Assembly (NCBI GenBank): GCA_964505325.1 | Contig: CAZDHT010000163.1 | Location: 1 to 12,412 of the forward strand | Reading direction: 5' to 3' | Length of the DNA stretch: 12,412 bases | Source: CAZDHT01 sp964505325 | GTDB lineage: Bacteria; Planctomycetota; PUPC01 | Part shown: positions 1 to 5,948 of the stretch, piece after piece | Layout of the letters: the number at the start of each line of letters is the position of its first letter | How positions within the stretch are numbered: the first letter of the stretch is position 1 | Made by a program: the position numbers and the translations under genes | The notes under the pieces: model-generated | What the model saw: only the letters and a program-made list of their open reading frames with translations | Databases searched by the model: none | Told to the model about the DNA's origin: nothing

Positions 1-2
1 TG

Positions 3-260
3 TCGCACGTGCCGGCGTTCGATGCCGAGGTCGTCAGCACGGCCGGCGCCGGCGACGCCCACTTCGCGGGCATCCTCGTGGGGCTCACCGCGGGCCTCGC
101 ACTGCGTGACGCCCAGCAGCTCGGCACCCTCGTCGCCGCGCTCTCCGTGACGTCGCCCCACACCATCGACAAGCGGATCGACCGGGAGTCGCTGCGCGAG
201 TTCGCAGAAGAAAGCGGCGCCGAGCTGACCGACCCCGTCCGCGGGCTGCTGGAGGAATGA
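3..260 (+). CDS. PfkB-family carbohydrate kinase, C-terminal part (5' end outside window)
   Basis: The reading frame is open from the left edge, so this is the tail (about 85 residues) of a longer gene. It carries the second PfkB signature: the segment STAGAGDAHFAG has the GAGD box, whose Asp is the catalytic base that activates the sugar hydroxyl for transfer of the ATP gamma-phosphate. PfkB (ribokinase-like) enzymes are usually about 300 residues and work in the cytosol on sugars or nucleosides. The substrate cannot be told from this fragment. The family usually has F after the D and one residue, where this protein has H then F. The stop TGA lies 52 bases before the amidohydrolase start on the same strand, so the two are probably co-transcribed. 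Nearby GH130 genes suggest a role in carbohydrate breakdown (inference). Confidence 0.85.
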   Translation, partial: SHVPAFDAEVVSTAGAGDAHFAGILVGLTAGLALRDAQQLGTLVAALSVTSPHTIDKRIDRESLREFAEESGAELTDPVRGLLEE

Positions 261-262
261 CG

Positions 263-313
263 ATGGGTGTGACCGTTCGACTCGTCCACTGGAGGACCAA
301 GAGAGAGGTGTGA
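263..313 (+). CDS. possible 16-aa coupling minigene between kinase and amidohydrolase
   Basis: A GGAGG at 251-255 sits 7 bases before an ATG at 263. The frame from there runs 16 codons and stops with TGA at 311-313, overlapping the amidohydrolase ATG as TGATG. Such an arrangement can let a ribosome that finishes the kinase restart and be handed to the next gene. The encoded peptide (starting MGVTVRLVHW) matches nothing I recognise. The good Shine-Dalgarno spacing and the stop/start overlap are the only support. It may simply be spacer. Confidence 0.25.
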   Translation: MGVTVRLVHWRTKREV

Positions 314-1353
314 TGAGAATCATCGACGCGCACACGCACGTCTTTCCGCAGTACGCCGACCTGGCGGTGCAGGTGATGGATCGCGCCGGCGTCGAACGCT
401 CGGTCACCCTCGAGTGGCACGACGGCTTTGGCGAGACACTCCGCGAACATCTCGACGTCTTCAGCCGCTACCCGGGCCGCTTCGTCGTGTTCGGCAACGT
501 CGACTTCCGACGCATCAATGAACACGACTTCGCCCGGCGCGCCGCCGAGCAGATGGCCCGCGACGTCGAAGCCGGCATGCGCGGCCTCAAGGTGTACAAG
601 GCCCTCGGCTTGGAGTACCGCCACCCGGACGGCGAGTTCTGGCGCGTCAACGACGACCGGCTCGATCCCATCTGGGCCAAGGCGGGCGAGTTGAACATCC
701 CGGTGCTCATCCACACCGCCGACCCGGTCGCCTTCTGGCAGCCGGTCGACGACCACAACTTCTGGGGCGGCGTGCTCCACGGCGAGTACGAATGGTGGAC
801 GTACTACCGCAAAGACTACCCCGGCCGCGACGTGCTGCTCGCGGAGCGCAACGACGTCATCCGTCGGCATCCCGACACCACGTTCCTCTGCCCGCACGTC
901 GGCAGCCGCGCCGATGCGCTGGACCTCGCCGCCGACGACCTCGACGCACTCCCCAACCTATGCTACGACCTCTCCGCCCGAATCCCCATCCTGGGCCTGC
1001 CCGGCCGACACGCCGCCCGCACGCGGCAGTTTTTCATCGAGTTCCAGGACCGCATCCTCTTCGGAACCGACAGCGTCTACGATGACACGAACGTCCCCAC
1101 CGGCATGCAGGCCCAGTGCCTGTACCAGCCGGGTGAGATTCCGCTCGACGGCGCCGACCCGCACGAGAAATACGTCGAGACATCCGTCGAGTTCATCCGG
1201 TCGCACATCGACTTCCTGACAACGAACCTTGTGCAGAAGGACCCGCCCTTCAAGCGGAACACGGCCGGCTTCTCGACCCAGGGCATCGACCTGCCGAGGG
1301 ACGCGTGCGACAAGATCCTGTGGAAGAACGCCGAGCGTTTGATCCCGGCGTAG
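313..1353 (+). CDS. metal-dependent amidohydrolase (amidohydrolase-2 type TIM barrel)
   Basis: This 346-aa protein has the layout of the amidohydrolase superfamily, cytosolic TIM-barrel hydrolases or decarboxylases with one or two divalent metals. Visible metal ligands are DAHTH at the start of strand 1 (His7, His9), HTAD (His134), CPHVGS (His195) and GTDS (Asp253, the usual catalytic Asp). Lysines in GLKVYKAL (93 and 96) lie where some members carry a carboxylated lysine. The C-terminal WKNAERL is typical of the family's last helix. ATG at 313 is preferred over GTG at 310 because AGAGG at 304-308 is then 4 bases away instead of 1, and the protein starts at the conserved MRIIDAHTH. The substrate is unknown: family members act on lactones, aromatic acids and many others. 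It lies between a sugar kinase and a small membrane protein on one strand, probably in one operon. Confidence 0.9.
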   Translation: MRIIDAHTHVFPQYADLAVQVMDRAGVERSVTLEWHDGFGETLREHLDVFSRYPGRFVVFGNVDFRRINEHDFARRAAEQMARDVEAGMRGLKVYKALGLEYRHPDGEFWRVNDDRLDPIWAKAGELNIPVLIHTADPVAFWQPVDDHNFWGGVLHGEYEWWTYYRKDYPGRDVLLAERNDVIRRHPDTTFLCPHVGSRADALDLAADDLDALPNLCYDLSARIPILGLPGRHAARTRQFFIEFQDRILFGTDSVYDDTNVPTGMQAQCLYQPGEIPLDGADPHEKYVETSVEFIRSHIDFLTTNLVQKDPPFKRNTAGFSTQGIDLPRDACDKILWKNAERLIPA

Positions 1354-1394
1354 GGCGGCCGAATCCCCGGCGATGGCCAAACGGAGTGAGGCAA

Positions 1395-1634
1395 ATGGGC
1401 AAGTCGAGAATCGCGGCGATGGTGGTGGGAGGGATCGCGGTCGCGTGCATCGCGTTCGTCGTGGTGCTGCTGCTCGTCAAACTGCTCTGGGCGTGGACGA
1501 TCCCGGACCTGTTCCCCGGCGCGGTCGAGCAGGGGCTGATCGCGGGAAGGATTTCGTGGCTCGCCGCGGTCAAGATCGCCCTGTTTATCGCAGTCCTGTC
1601 CGGCTTCGCCCGCGGGCATCATGCGAAGTCGTAA
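1395..1634 (+). CDS. small integral membrane protein, 79 aa, function unknown
   Basis: The ATG at 1395 follows GGAGTGAGG (1383-1391) and lies 41 bases after the amidohydrolase stop, so it looks like the last gene of that operon. The protein has a basic start (MGKSR), a long hydrophobic helix at about residues 7-35, a polar stretch with the motif WAWTIPDLFPGAVEQG at about 32-47, and a second helix at about 52-71, ending in a short basic tail. Two helices with both ends probably cytosolic are predicted. The well-kept central motif suggests a real, selected protein rather than a chance frame, but I cannot name a function. Its stop is only 15 bases from the stop of the convergent GH130 gene. Confidence 0.65.
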   Translation: MGKSRIAAMVVGGIAVACIAFVVVLLLVKLLWAWTIPDLFPGAVEQGLIAGRISWLAAVKIALFIAVLSGFARGHHAKS

Positions 1635-1649
1635 CGGGCGTCGCATCGC

Positions 1650-2627
1650 CTAGCCCGACCTGGCGAACTCGATCAGCCCCTCGACTCTCGCAAACGCCAG
1701 CCCGGTCACGGTGTCGGCGCAGCCGTAGTAGATGGCGATCCGCCCGGTCGGCGCGTCGCACAGCGCGGCGCAGGGGAAGACCACGTTGGGGGTGTCCCCC
1801 ACGCACTCGTACAACCTCTGCGGCGAGAGCACGTACGACCGCCCCCGGGCGAGCACTTTCCACGGTTCTTCGAGGTCGAGCAGCGCGACCCCGGCGCTGT
1901 AGACGAATCCGTTGCACGACGTCAAGACCCCGTGGTAGATGAGCAGCCAGCCCTCGGTGGTCTCGATCGGGATCGGGCCGGGTCCCACCTTGGTGCTCTC
2001 CCAGCCGCCGCGGGTCCCCATCACGAACCGGTGGCAACCCCAATGGCACATGTCCGGGCTCTGGCTGACGAACATGTCCCCGAACGGCGTGTGGCCGCGG
2101 TCGCTCGGACGATTGAGCATCACGTATTTCCCGCCGATCTTGCGGGGGAACAGAACGCCGTTCCGGTTGTACGGCAGGAATGCGTTCTCGAGCTGGTGAA
2201 ACGTCCGGAAGTCGTGCGTGTACGCGACGCCGATGGTCGGCCCGTGGTAGCCGTTGCACCACGTGACGTAGTAGCGGTCGTCGATCCAGACGACACGCGG
2301 GTCGTAGCCGTACTCGAACTTGCCGATCTCGGGGTCGTCACATTCGAACGCCAGCGGCTCGGCCTCGATCTCCCAGTCGATGCCGTTCTTGCTGAACCCG
2401 ACGTGCAGCCCCATGTGGCGGCTCTTGTCGTCGCAGCGGAACACGCCGGCGAACTCGCCCTCGAACGGCACCGCGGCGCTGTTGAAGATGCTGTTCGACG
2501 ACGGGATGAGGTCTCGCGGGATGATCGGGTTCCGGCTGTACCGCCACACCACGTCCGTGCAGCCGTCCGGCTTATCCTCCCACGGGATGTTCGGCAAGGC
2601 CGGACCGACGACAGTTTGCTCGCCCAT
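1650..2627 (-). CDS. GH130-family beta-mannoside phosphorylase-like enzyme (no. 1)
   Basis: GH130 enzymes are five-bladed beta-propellers that break beta-mannosides, mostly by phosphorolysis to mannose 1-phosphate. Features seen (325-aa numbering): GYDPRV with Asp109 where the proposed proton donor lies; RNGVLFP (Arg155) and LNRPS (Arg173), 18 apart as in characterised phosphorylases; STKVGPG (Lys213); YHG (His232); NVVFPC and YYGCAD near the end. Retention of the Arg/Arg/Lys/His set expected for phosphate binding argues for a phosphorylase over a hydrolase. The length fits the family and there is no signal peptide, so it acts in the cytosol. ATG at 2627 has AGGAG 8 bases upstream. A GTG at 2636 also has GAGGAG exactly 8 bases upstream and would add three residues. 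The exact oligosaccharide substrate is not determined. Confidence 0.88.
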   Translation of the reverse strand: MGEQTVVGPALPNIPWEDKPDGCTDVVWRYSRNPIIPRDLIPSSNSIFNSAAVPFEGEFAGVFRCDDKSRHMGLHVGFSKNGIDWEIEAEPLAFECDDPEIGKFEYGYDPRVVWIDDRYYVTWCNGYHGPTIGVAYTHDFRTFHQLENAFLPYNRNGVLFPRKIGGKYVMLNRPSDRGHTPFGDMFVSQSPDMCHWGCHRFVMGTRGGWESTKVGPGPIPIETTEGWLLIYHGVLTSCNGFVYSAGVALLDLEEPWKVLARGRSYVLSPQRLYECVGDTPNVVFPCAALCDAPTGRIAIYYGCADTVTGLAFARVEGLIEFARSG

Positions 2628-2666
2628 GTTCGTCACTCCTATTTCTCCTCACAGGTTTGAGCGGGC

Positions 2667-2705
2667 ATCATAGCGCGGTGCGTCAACTTTGGCTACAGGT
2701 CAACT
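2667..2705 (-). promoter_or_regulatory. putative promoter/operator region of GH130 no. 1
   Basis: On the - strand a TATGAT (plus positions 2667-2672) is a good -10 box placed about 40 bases before the GH130 start. No convincing -35 lies 17 bases further up. Instead two direct repeats, AGTTGAC (plus 2682-2688 and 2699-2705), sit with a 17-base period just upstream of the -10. They could bind an activator in place of a -35. This is a position-based guess. Confidence 0.3.
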
Positions 2706-2797
2706 GCATTCAGGCAGTCGCAGTGTGGGCACGTACGGGGCAATCAAGGGTCATCGTCACCACTGACATCGAGCCGCGTTTCCGCGCACAGCTCAAG

Positions 2798-2995
2798 TCA
2801 ATTCCGGGAGCTTTTCTTGACTTCTTCGGGCGGCCTAGATGCGGGCGATGTGCCGTCCGGCAGCACCGTGTCCCGCTCCTTCAGCCGCAGGAATCCGGCG
2901 GCGAGAATGGCTGCGACCTCGTGGCGGCGTTCGTTCGGCGTCAGCGCGGCGTCGGTCTTGGCCGCGGCTTCACCAGGCAGTTCGGTCGTGTGCAT
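2798..2995 (-). CDS. 65-aa protein of the type found next to serine recombinases
   Basis: The start ATG at 2995 follows GAGAGGAG (3003-3010) by 7 bases, an excellent ribosome binding site; an upstream ATG at 3022 would add nine residues but lacks this. The core reads LTPNERRHEVAAILAAGFLR, then LKER. From memory this resembles small proteins of about 60-80 residues that sit with DUF2924 and large serine recombinase genes in planctomycete and alphaproteobacterial islands. That link is recall and not a search result. No recombinase or DUF2924 gene is present here, so it may be a left-over of such an island. No membrane segment or catalytic motif is visible. About 140 bases without a gene separate its stop from the GH130 promoter region. 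Confidence 0.5.
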   Translation of the reverse strand: MHTTELPGEAAAKTDAALTPNERRHEVAAILAAGFLRLKERDTVLPDGTSPASRPPEEVKKSSRN

Positions 2996-3118
2996 GGGCA
3001 CGCTCCTCTCGGATGCGCCCACAACGACCTCGGCCTTGCCTCCGGCGCGTCGTCCGGCTGGGTTGAGTTCTCCTCTGATTACTTACCCGGCGAGAGTTCG
3101 AAACGTCGGATTGGGGTC

Positions 3119-3144
3119 GCGGTGCGGAAAGGGTCGTTAACCCG
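3119..3144 (+). repeat. T1: copy of the GTTAACC repeat family
   Basis: These 26 bases are identical to 5373-5398 (T2). The core GGGTCGTTAACCC is a partial palindrome. After it T1 diverges from T2. It lies between the divergent 65-aa protein gene and the ArsR promoter. Confidence 0.75.
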
Positions 3145-3173
3145 CAAGAGTAAAGCACTGTGGAATTTCTCAA

Positions 3174-3209
3174 AATAGTTCCTGACTATTCTTGGCGATT
3201 TGGTAAAAT
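3174..3209 (+). promoter_or_regulatory. putative promoter with overlapping operator for the ArsR operon
   Basis: An inverted repeat AATAGT-TCCTG-ACTATT occupies 3174-3190. It overlaps a possible -35 (CTGACT, 3182-3187), followed after 16 bases by a -10 like TAAAAT (3204-3209). The first gene downstream codes for an ArsR repressor, and such repressors typically bind AT-rich dyads over their own promoter, so this is a natural autoregulatory site (inference). This stretch is clearly more AT-rich than the surrounding sequence. Confidence 0.5.
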
Positions 3210-3238
3210 AGGAAAGGTCGTTGAAGAAAGGCTGAAAC

Positions 3239-3559
3239 ATGGACCCGAAGACCAAGGCCAAGTACGAAGCTCGGGCGCGGATCATGAAAGCGATGTCACA
3301 TCCGACGCGACTGTTTATGGTCGACGTGCTTTCCAAGGGCGAACAAAGCGTCCGCGAGCTAACGGAGATGGTTGGGGACGACATATCCACGATCTCAAAG
3401 CACCTTTCCGTTCTCAAGAACACCGGGATCGTCATAGACGAGAAGCGGGGCACGCAGGTCTTCTATTCCCTACGTATCTCGTGTATTCTAGATTTCTTCT
3501 CCTGTGCCGAGAAGGTCCTCAAGACAAACGCCAGAATACAGGCTGCGCTGGCCAGATGA
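3239..3559 (+). CDS. ArsR/SmtB-family transcriptional repressor
   Basis: This 106-aa winged-helix protein has the usual ArsR length and order: an N-terminal helix, SHPTRLFMVDVL at 20-31, the recognition region DDISTISKHLSVLKNTGIV at about 48-65, and the beta wing KRGTQVFYSL at about 69-78. These proteins are dimeric repressors released by metals, metalloids or reactive sulfur. The usual ELCVCD metal site is absent. Two cysteines instead lie in the last helix region (Cys82, Cys89; SCILDFFSCAEKVL). One cysteine pair per subunit could act as a thiol or persulfide switch, or bind a metal (inference). AAAGG sits 7 bases before the ATG. The gene opens an operon with a TauE/SafE permease, which favours a sulfur-related inducer. 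An inverted repeat over its promoter suggests self-regulation. Confidence 0.9.
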   Translation: MDPKTKAKYEARARIMKAMSHPTRLFMVDVLSKGEQSVRELTEMVGDDISTISKHLSVLKNTGIVIDEKRGTQVFYSLRISCILDFFSCAEKVLKTNARIQAALAR

Positions 3560-3621
3560 GCACCGTCGTCTTCCTTGACGGCAAGCCGGGCGAAACATGT
3601 AAATCATTTGGATATGCTTGA
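3556..3621 (+). CDS. possible 21-aa ORF overlapping the ArsR stop
   Basis: An ATG overlaps the ArsR stop codon as ATGA (3556-3559) and opens a 21-codon frame (starting MSTVVFLDGKPGE, with one Cys) that ends at 3621, ten bases before the permease ATG. It could be a translationally coupled leader that bridges ArsR and the permease, or the stump of a deleted gene. The permease has only a weak Shine-Dalgarno sequence (GAGA), which makes coupling through this ORF plausible. I do not recognise the peptide. Confidence 0.3.
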   Translation: MSTVVFLDGKPGETCKSFGYA

Positions 3622-3630
3622 GAACATATC

Positions 3631-4422
3631 ATGAAATGGCTTATCGCCCTGCTCTTGATTCTGGGCCTGGCCGCCTTGATGACCATGACCGGACGGGGCG
3701 GCGGGAATTTCTACGTGCCGCTCCTGGTAGCGTGCGGTGCTCCCATGCACGAGGCGGCGACGAGCGGCCAGTTCATACTTGTCGCCACGGCCTCCGCAGC
3801 CGCGCTGCTTTTCCATAAGCACCGAACGGTCGATTGGAAACTGGCCTTGGTGATCGACCCTCCGACCGACGTCATGGCTCTCTTCGGCGGATATCTCTCG
3901 GCATACGTAGGCGGCATGGAGCTTAAGCTTGTCATGGCCGGCCTGTTGGCAGTGGCCGGGTTCTGCATGTTCCTGAAGTTGGAAGATCGTAGCGGACCGC
4001 AACCGAAGCGGTTCGGCTTCTGGCGGCGCAAGTTCGGCGACGAGGAATACACGGTGAACCTGTGGCTGGCGTTGCCCGTCACTGCAGCGACCGGGCTGGC
4101 CGCGGGAGCGGTCGGTATTTCCGGCGGCTCATTCAAGGTTCCGCTTATGGTGCTGGCGTGCGGAGTCCCCATGCGGGTCGCCGTCGGGACCTCTTCAGTC
4201 ATGGTTGCCGCGACTGCCGCAATGGGACTTGCCGGGCATGCGGCGCAAGGGCATTTCAACCCACATTGGGCGCTGCCGATGGCGTGTGTCGCCGTCCTGG
4301 GCGGGATTATCGGGAGCAAGTTCGCGTTGAATGCGAAGCCCAGGAATCTCAAGACCCTGTTCGCGTTCACCAGTCTGGCGGCTGCGGCGTTCATGGCCTT
4401 CAACGCGTTCTTGTCGAGGTAG
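3631..4422 (+). CDS. TauE/SafE-family membrane permease (sulfite/sulfonate exporter-like)
   Basis: A 263-aa hydrophobic protein with about eight predicted helices and the internal duplication typical of TauE/SafE (formerly DUF81): the first half has GRGGGNFYVPLL (21-32) and the second GISGGSFKVPLM (162-173), each followed by a conserved small-residue helix. A cytosolic loop rich in charged residues (about 117-142) joins the halves. Family members move sulfite, organosulfonates or other anions across the inner membrane, but most are uncharacterised. It follows the ArsR gene by 71 bases and precedes the ProC-like gene by 42 bases on the same strand, so they form one unit. The length is normal and both halves are intact. 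The transported ion is not known. Confidence 0.88.
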   Translation: MKWLIALLLILGLAALMTMTGRGGGNFYVPLLVACGAPMHEAATSGQFILVATASAAALLFHKHRTVDWKLALVIDPPTDVMALFGGYLSAYVGGMELKLVMAGLLAVAGFCMFLKLEDRSGPQPKRFGFWRRKFGDEEYTVNLWLALPVTAATGLAAGAVGISGGSFKVPLMVLACGVPMRVAVGTSSVMVAATAAMGLAGHAAQGHFNPHWALPMACVAVLGGIIGSKFALNAKPRNLKTLFAFTSLAAAAFMAFNAFLSR

Positions 4423-4464
4423 TAGACCCGAGTGCAATTGCCCTGAACGGAAGGAGACTCTGTC

Positions 4465-5235
4465 ATGGAAGAATCCATCGGATTTGTTGGCGGCGGACGA
4501 GTTGTATCAATCATCCTTGGCGGATGGTCTCGCGCGAGAACCATGCCGGACAAAGTCGTGATTCATGATGTCGATGCGGATGTGCTTTCTCGACTCGCGG
4601 CACGGCATCCACAGGTCGAGGCCAGTGCTCATGTCGCATCTGCCGCTGCTCAAGAGATTGTATTCTTAGCCGTGCATCCGCCAGTAGTCGCGGACGTTCT
4701 GCCTCAACTGACGCCAAACCTACAGTCGGATGCGGTGCTCGTTTCGCTGGCGCCGAAGTTCACCATCTCCAATCTCTCGCAGATGCTGGACGGTTTCAGC
4801 CGGATCGTCCGCATAATCCCGAATGCGCCGTCGATCGTAGGTCGCGGCTACAATCCCGTCGCCTTTGCACCGGAAATGTCTGGAGAGAAGGACGCATTAC
4901 GGCAGATTCTGGAACCGTTGGGTGATTGTCCCGAAGTTGCCGAAGAGCATTTGGAGATCTATGCGGTGGTGTCGGCCATGTCTCCCACATGGCTCTGGCC
5001 GCAGCTCTACCAGCTCAGCGACCTTGCCCAAGCCAACGGCCTCCCGGGCGACGCCGTTCTGGCAGCCCTGGATGGAATGGTGTCAGGTGCCGTGGCTGCC
5101 ATGCGCGAATCCGGTCTGTCTCCCGAACAGGTGCAGGATCTGATTCCGGTCAAACCTGTGGCGGCTGAAGTGGGGGCCTTTGTGTCTGCCGCCGATCCGA
5201 AGCTCTACGGACTGCTGGAGAAACTGCAGCCGTAG
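4465..5235 (+). CDS. pyrroline-5-carboxylate reductase-like NAD(P)-binding protein
   Basis: This 256-aa protein begins with a Rossmann motif (IGFVGGGRVV, 5-14). It continues with AVHPPVVADVLPQL, the ProC-type VLVSLAPKFTISNL, and RIIPNAPSIVGRG (116-127), which matches the RxMPNxP box of proline biosynthesis reductases. In the C-terminal helical half, where true ProC has a GSGPAY-like segment for substrate binding, this protein has SAMSPTWLW (170-178). A different substrate, or loss of ProC activity, is therefore likely. AAGGAG lies 8 bases before the ATG. It is the last gene of the ArsR-TauE unit, so it is probably induced with the permease and not part of proline synthesis (inference). It could also belong to the related F420-dependent or imine reductase families. 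Confidence 0.75.
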   Translation: MEESIGFVGGGRVVSIILGGWSRARTMPDKVVIHDVDADVLSRLAARHPQVEASAHVASAAAQEIVFLAVHPPVVADVLPQLTPNLQSDAVLVSLAPKFTISNLSQMLDGFSRIVRIIPNAPSIVGRGYNPVAFAPEMSGEKDALRQILEPLGDCPEVAEEHLEIYAVVSAMSPTWLWPQLYQLSDLAQANGLPGDAVLAALDGMVSGAVAAMRESGLSPEQVQDLIPVKPVAAEVGAFVSAADPKLYGLLEKLQP

Positions 5236-5372
5236 CGCCTGGACTTCTGCTGCAAGACGCCTTTGGCGAGTGAGAGTCACTCCGATCACGTTCGCAGCCT
5301 TCACATTAATCGGTAACTGATTGCAGGTCCGCGAAGCATTCCCTGGAAACGATTTCGCGACCGTTTTGGACT
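5236..5372. other. gene-free stretch after the ProC-like gene
   Basis: No supported gene. Two neighbouring hairpins directly follow the operon: CGCC-TTT-GGCG (5258-5268) and GAGTGA-GAG-TCACTC (5268-5282). There is no T run after them, so they are at best a weak or Rho-assisted end signal. The rest (5283-5372) shows no clear promoter or repeat. Confidence 0.4.
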
Positions 5373-5430
5373 GCGGTGCGGAAAGGGTCGTTAACCCGGA
5401 GAGGGTCGTTCAACAGAGAATGAGAGAGTT
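5373..5430 (+). repeat. T2: copy of the GTTAACC repeat family
   Basis: The first 26 bases (5373-5398) are identical to T1 at 3119-3144. T2 then continues like S1 and S2: the core GGTCGTTAACCCGGA, 23 unrelated bases, then GAGAGTT (5424-5430). S1 and S2 have 23 and 24 bases between the same two blocks. The conserved ends with free middle suggest a small structured element. Its right end forms part of the folded region that follows. Confidence 0.65.
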
Positions 5431-5605
5431 TTGGCGCGTCTCTTCGGGGTCCGGTCGCAACCCCCACGGTTGCGTTCGGACCCCAGTCACTCTCTCTCGA
5501 AACAGAGAACCTGGGAAGGTTGGCGGAACCGCGCCAAAGCCTGCGAGGACTCTCGCCCTCGGGGCTTCCGGTCAACTACTCAGACGCGGATATTCCGCGT
5601 TTTTT
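5422..5605 (+). ncRNA. candidate structured RNA ending in an intrinsic terminator
   Basis: The region can fold into nested helices on the + strand. An outer helix pairs 5424-5429 (GAGAGT) with 5549-5554 (ACTCTC). Next, 5430-5438 (TTTGGCGCG) pairs with 5530-5538, nine perfect pairs. A long inner hairpin pairs 5446-5462 with 5468-5484, 17 positions with 15 matching and one G-T. Small hairpins AACCT/AGGTT (5509-5521 region) and GCCC-TCG-GGGC (5555-5565) fill the rest. A classical terminator follows at 5584-5605. No protein frame is convincing here. No clear promoter is seen upstream, and no known RNA family comes to mind. It could be a real small RNA or a folded mobile repeat. Confidence 0.4.
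5584..5605 (+). terminator. intrinsic terminator, + strand
   Basis: Perfect 7-bp stem ACGCGGA / TCCGCGT with a TAT loop, followed by a run of T (5600-5605). It closes the structured region above and would also stop any read-through from the ArsR-TauE-ProC operon. In the other direction it lies right after the tRNA fragment, but there it lacks a T run. Confidence 0.8.
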
Positions 5606-5608
5606 ATA

Positions 5609-5651
5609 TGGTCCCCCGAGTAGGACTCGAACCTGCAACCTACGGTTAACA
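5609..5651 (-). pseudogene. 3' half of a tRNA-Asn(GTT) gene, 5' half missing
   Basis: Read on the - strand, 5609-5651 gives the end of a tRNA. From 3' to 5' there is an encoded CCA (5609-5611), discriminator A (5612), acceptor strand TCGGGGG (5613-5619), T stem CCTAC (5620-5624), T loop TTCGAGT (5625-5631), T stem GCAGG (5632-5636) and a short variable loop. Then come the 3' anticodon stem and T-GTT-AA with anticodon GTT (5648-5650), i.e. asparagine. Homology stops at U33, and the R1 repeat begins two bases later. No D arm or 5' acceptor strand follows. One T-stem pair is C-A, consistent with decay. It is either a tRNA broken by the repeat or a 3'-end copy left by integration at a tRNA gene. 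Confidence 0.75.
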
Positions 5652-5652
5652 C

Positions 5653-5818
5653 AGGTCCGGGGAGGTTCGGGGATACAATACCTGATTCCCATGCCCCTTC
5701 CGCTGGCGGTGTCATAGTCGTGTATCCCTGAAATGGGCGAACGAGCATGCCTTTCTGCGGGGTGTGTCACTTCCGATGCCGCTGCCTGTCAAGAGACAAA
5801 TGTTGTCTCCGGAACTCC
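5653..5818 (+). repeat. R1: ~157-bp element with terminal inverted repeats
   Basis: R1 matches R2 (7589-7747) and R3 (10531-10687) over their whole length, in the same orientation. Its ends are inverted copies: a left end like TCCGGGGATACAATACCTG and a right end like TGTTGTCTCCGGA, more decayed than in R3. The left end is preceded by a partial duplicate, so AGGTCCGGGG (5653-5662) is followed directly by AGGTTCGGGG (5663-5672). It abuts the broken tRNA on one side and the FG-GAP 3' remnant on the other. It carries no gene. It looks like a REP- or MITE-type non-autonomous element. Confidence 0.8.
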
Positions 5819-5822
5819 GAGC

Positions 5823-5921
5823 ACACCATCCTGGTGATGCACGGCCTGGGCCAGCCGATGCCGCGCTCGTGACTCAGGGCGTCGGCTCCCGGACCTCAAC
5901 GACCGTGTTCGCCTTGGCGCC
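5823..5921 (-). pseudogene. 3' end remnant of an FG-GAP/ASPIC-UnbV gene with its downstream DNA
   Basis: These 99 bases match 8845-8943 at 94 of 99 positions without gaps. At 8845-8943 they are the last 15 codons, stop and 51 downstream bases of the FG-GAP gene. Here the same frame on the - strand reads GAKANTVVEVREPTP and stops at 5874-5876. Upstream of that the sequence no longer matches the FG-GAP protein. So this is the stump of a duplicated or recombined gene. A second short block (5949-5969) also recurs near the FG-GAP gene (8813-8833), but on the other side of the 99-bp block. Confidence 0.75.
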
Positions 5922-5948
5922 GCTGCACTTGGCGAACGAGAGCACGCC

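Noticed and set aside
85..897. Long - strand frame (270 aa) opposite the kinase and amidohydrolase
   Set aside because: Antisense shadow of two convincing + strand genes; typical in GC-rich DNA, with no family motifs.
1932..2660. 242-aa + strand frame opposite GH130 no. 1
   Set aside because: Repetitive Val/Ala/Asp composition typical of a shadow frame; the - strand GH130 motifs are unmistakable.
5653..5700. 5' half of the tRNA-Asn within R1
   Set aside because: A TCCCCGA is present on the - strand at 5667-5673, but only about 23 bases separate its start from the anticodon, with no D arm; it belongs to the duplicated R1 end.
5564..5717. Short frames reading VPRVGLEPATYG or SRTRTCNLRLTQ
   Set aside because: These are the well-known false translations of a tRNA 3' half read antisense; the sequence is the tRNA-Asn fragment.
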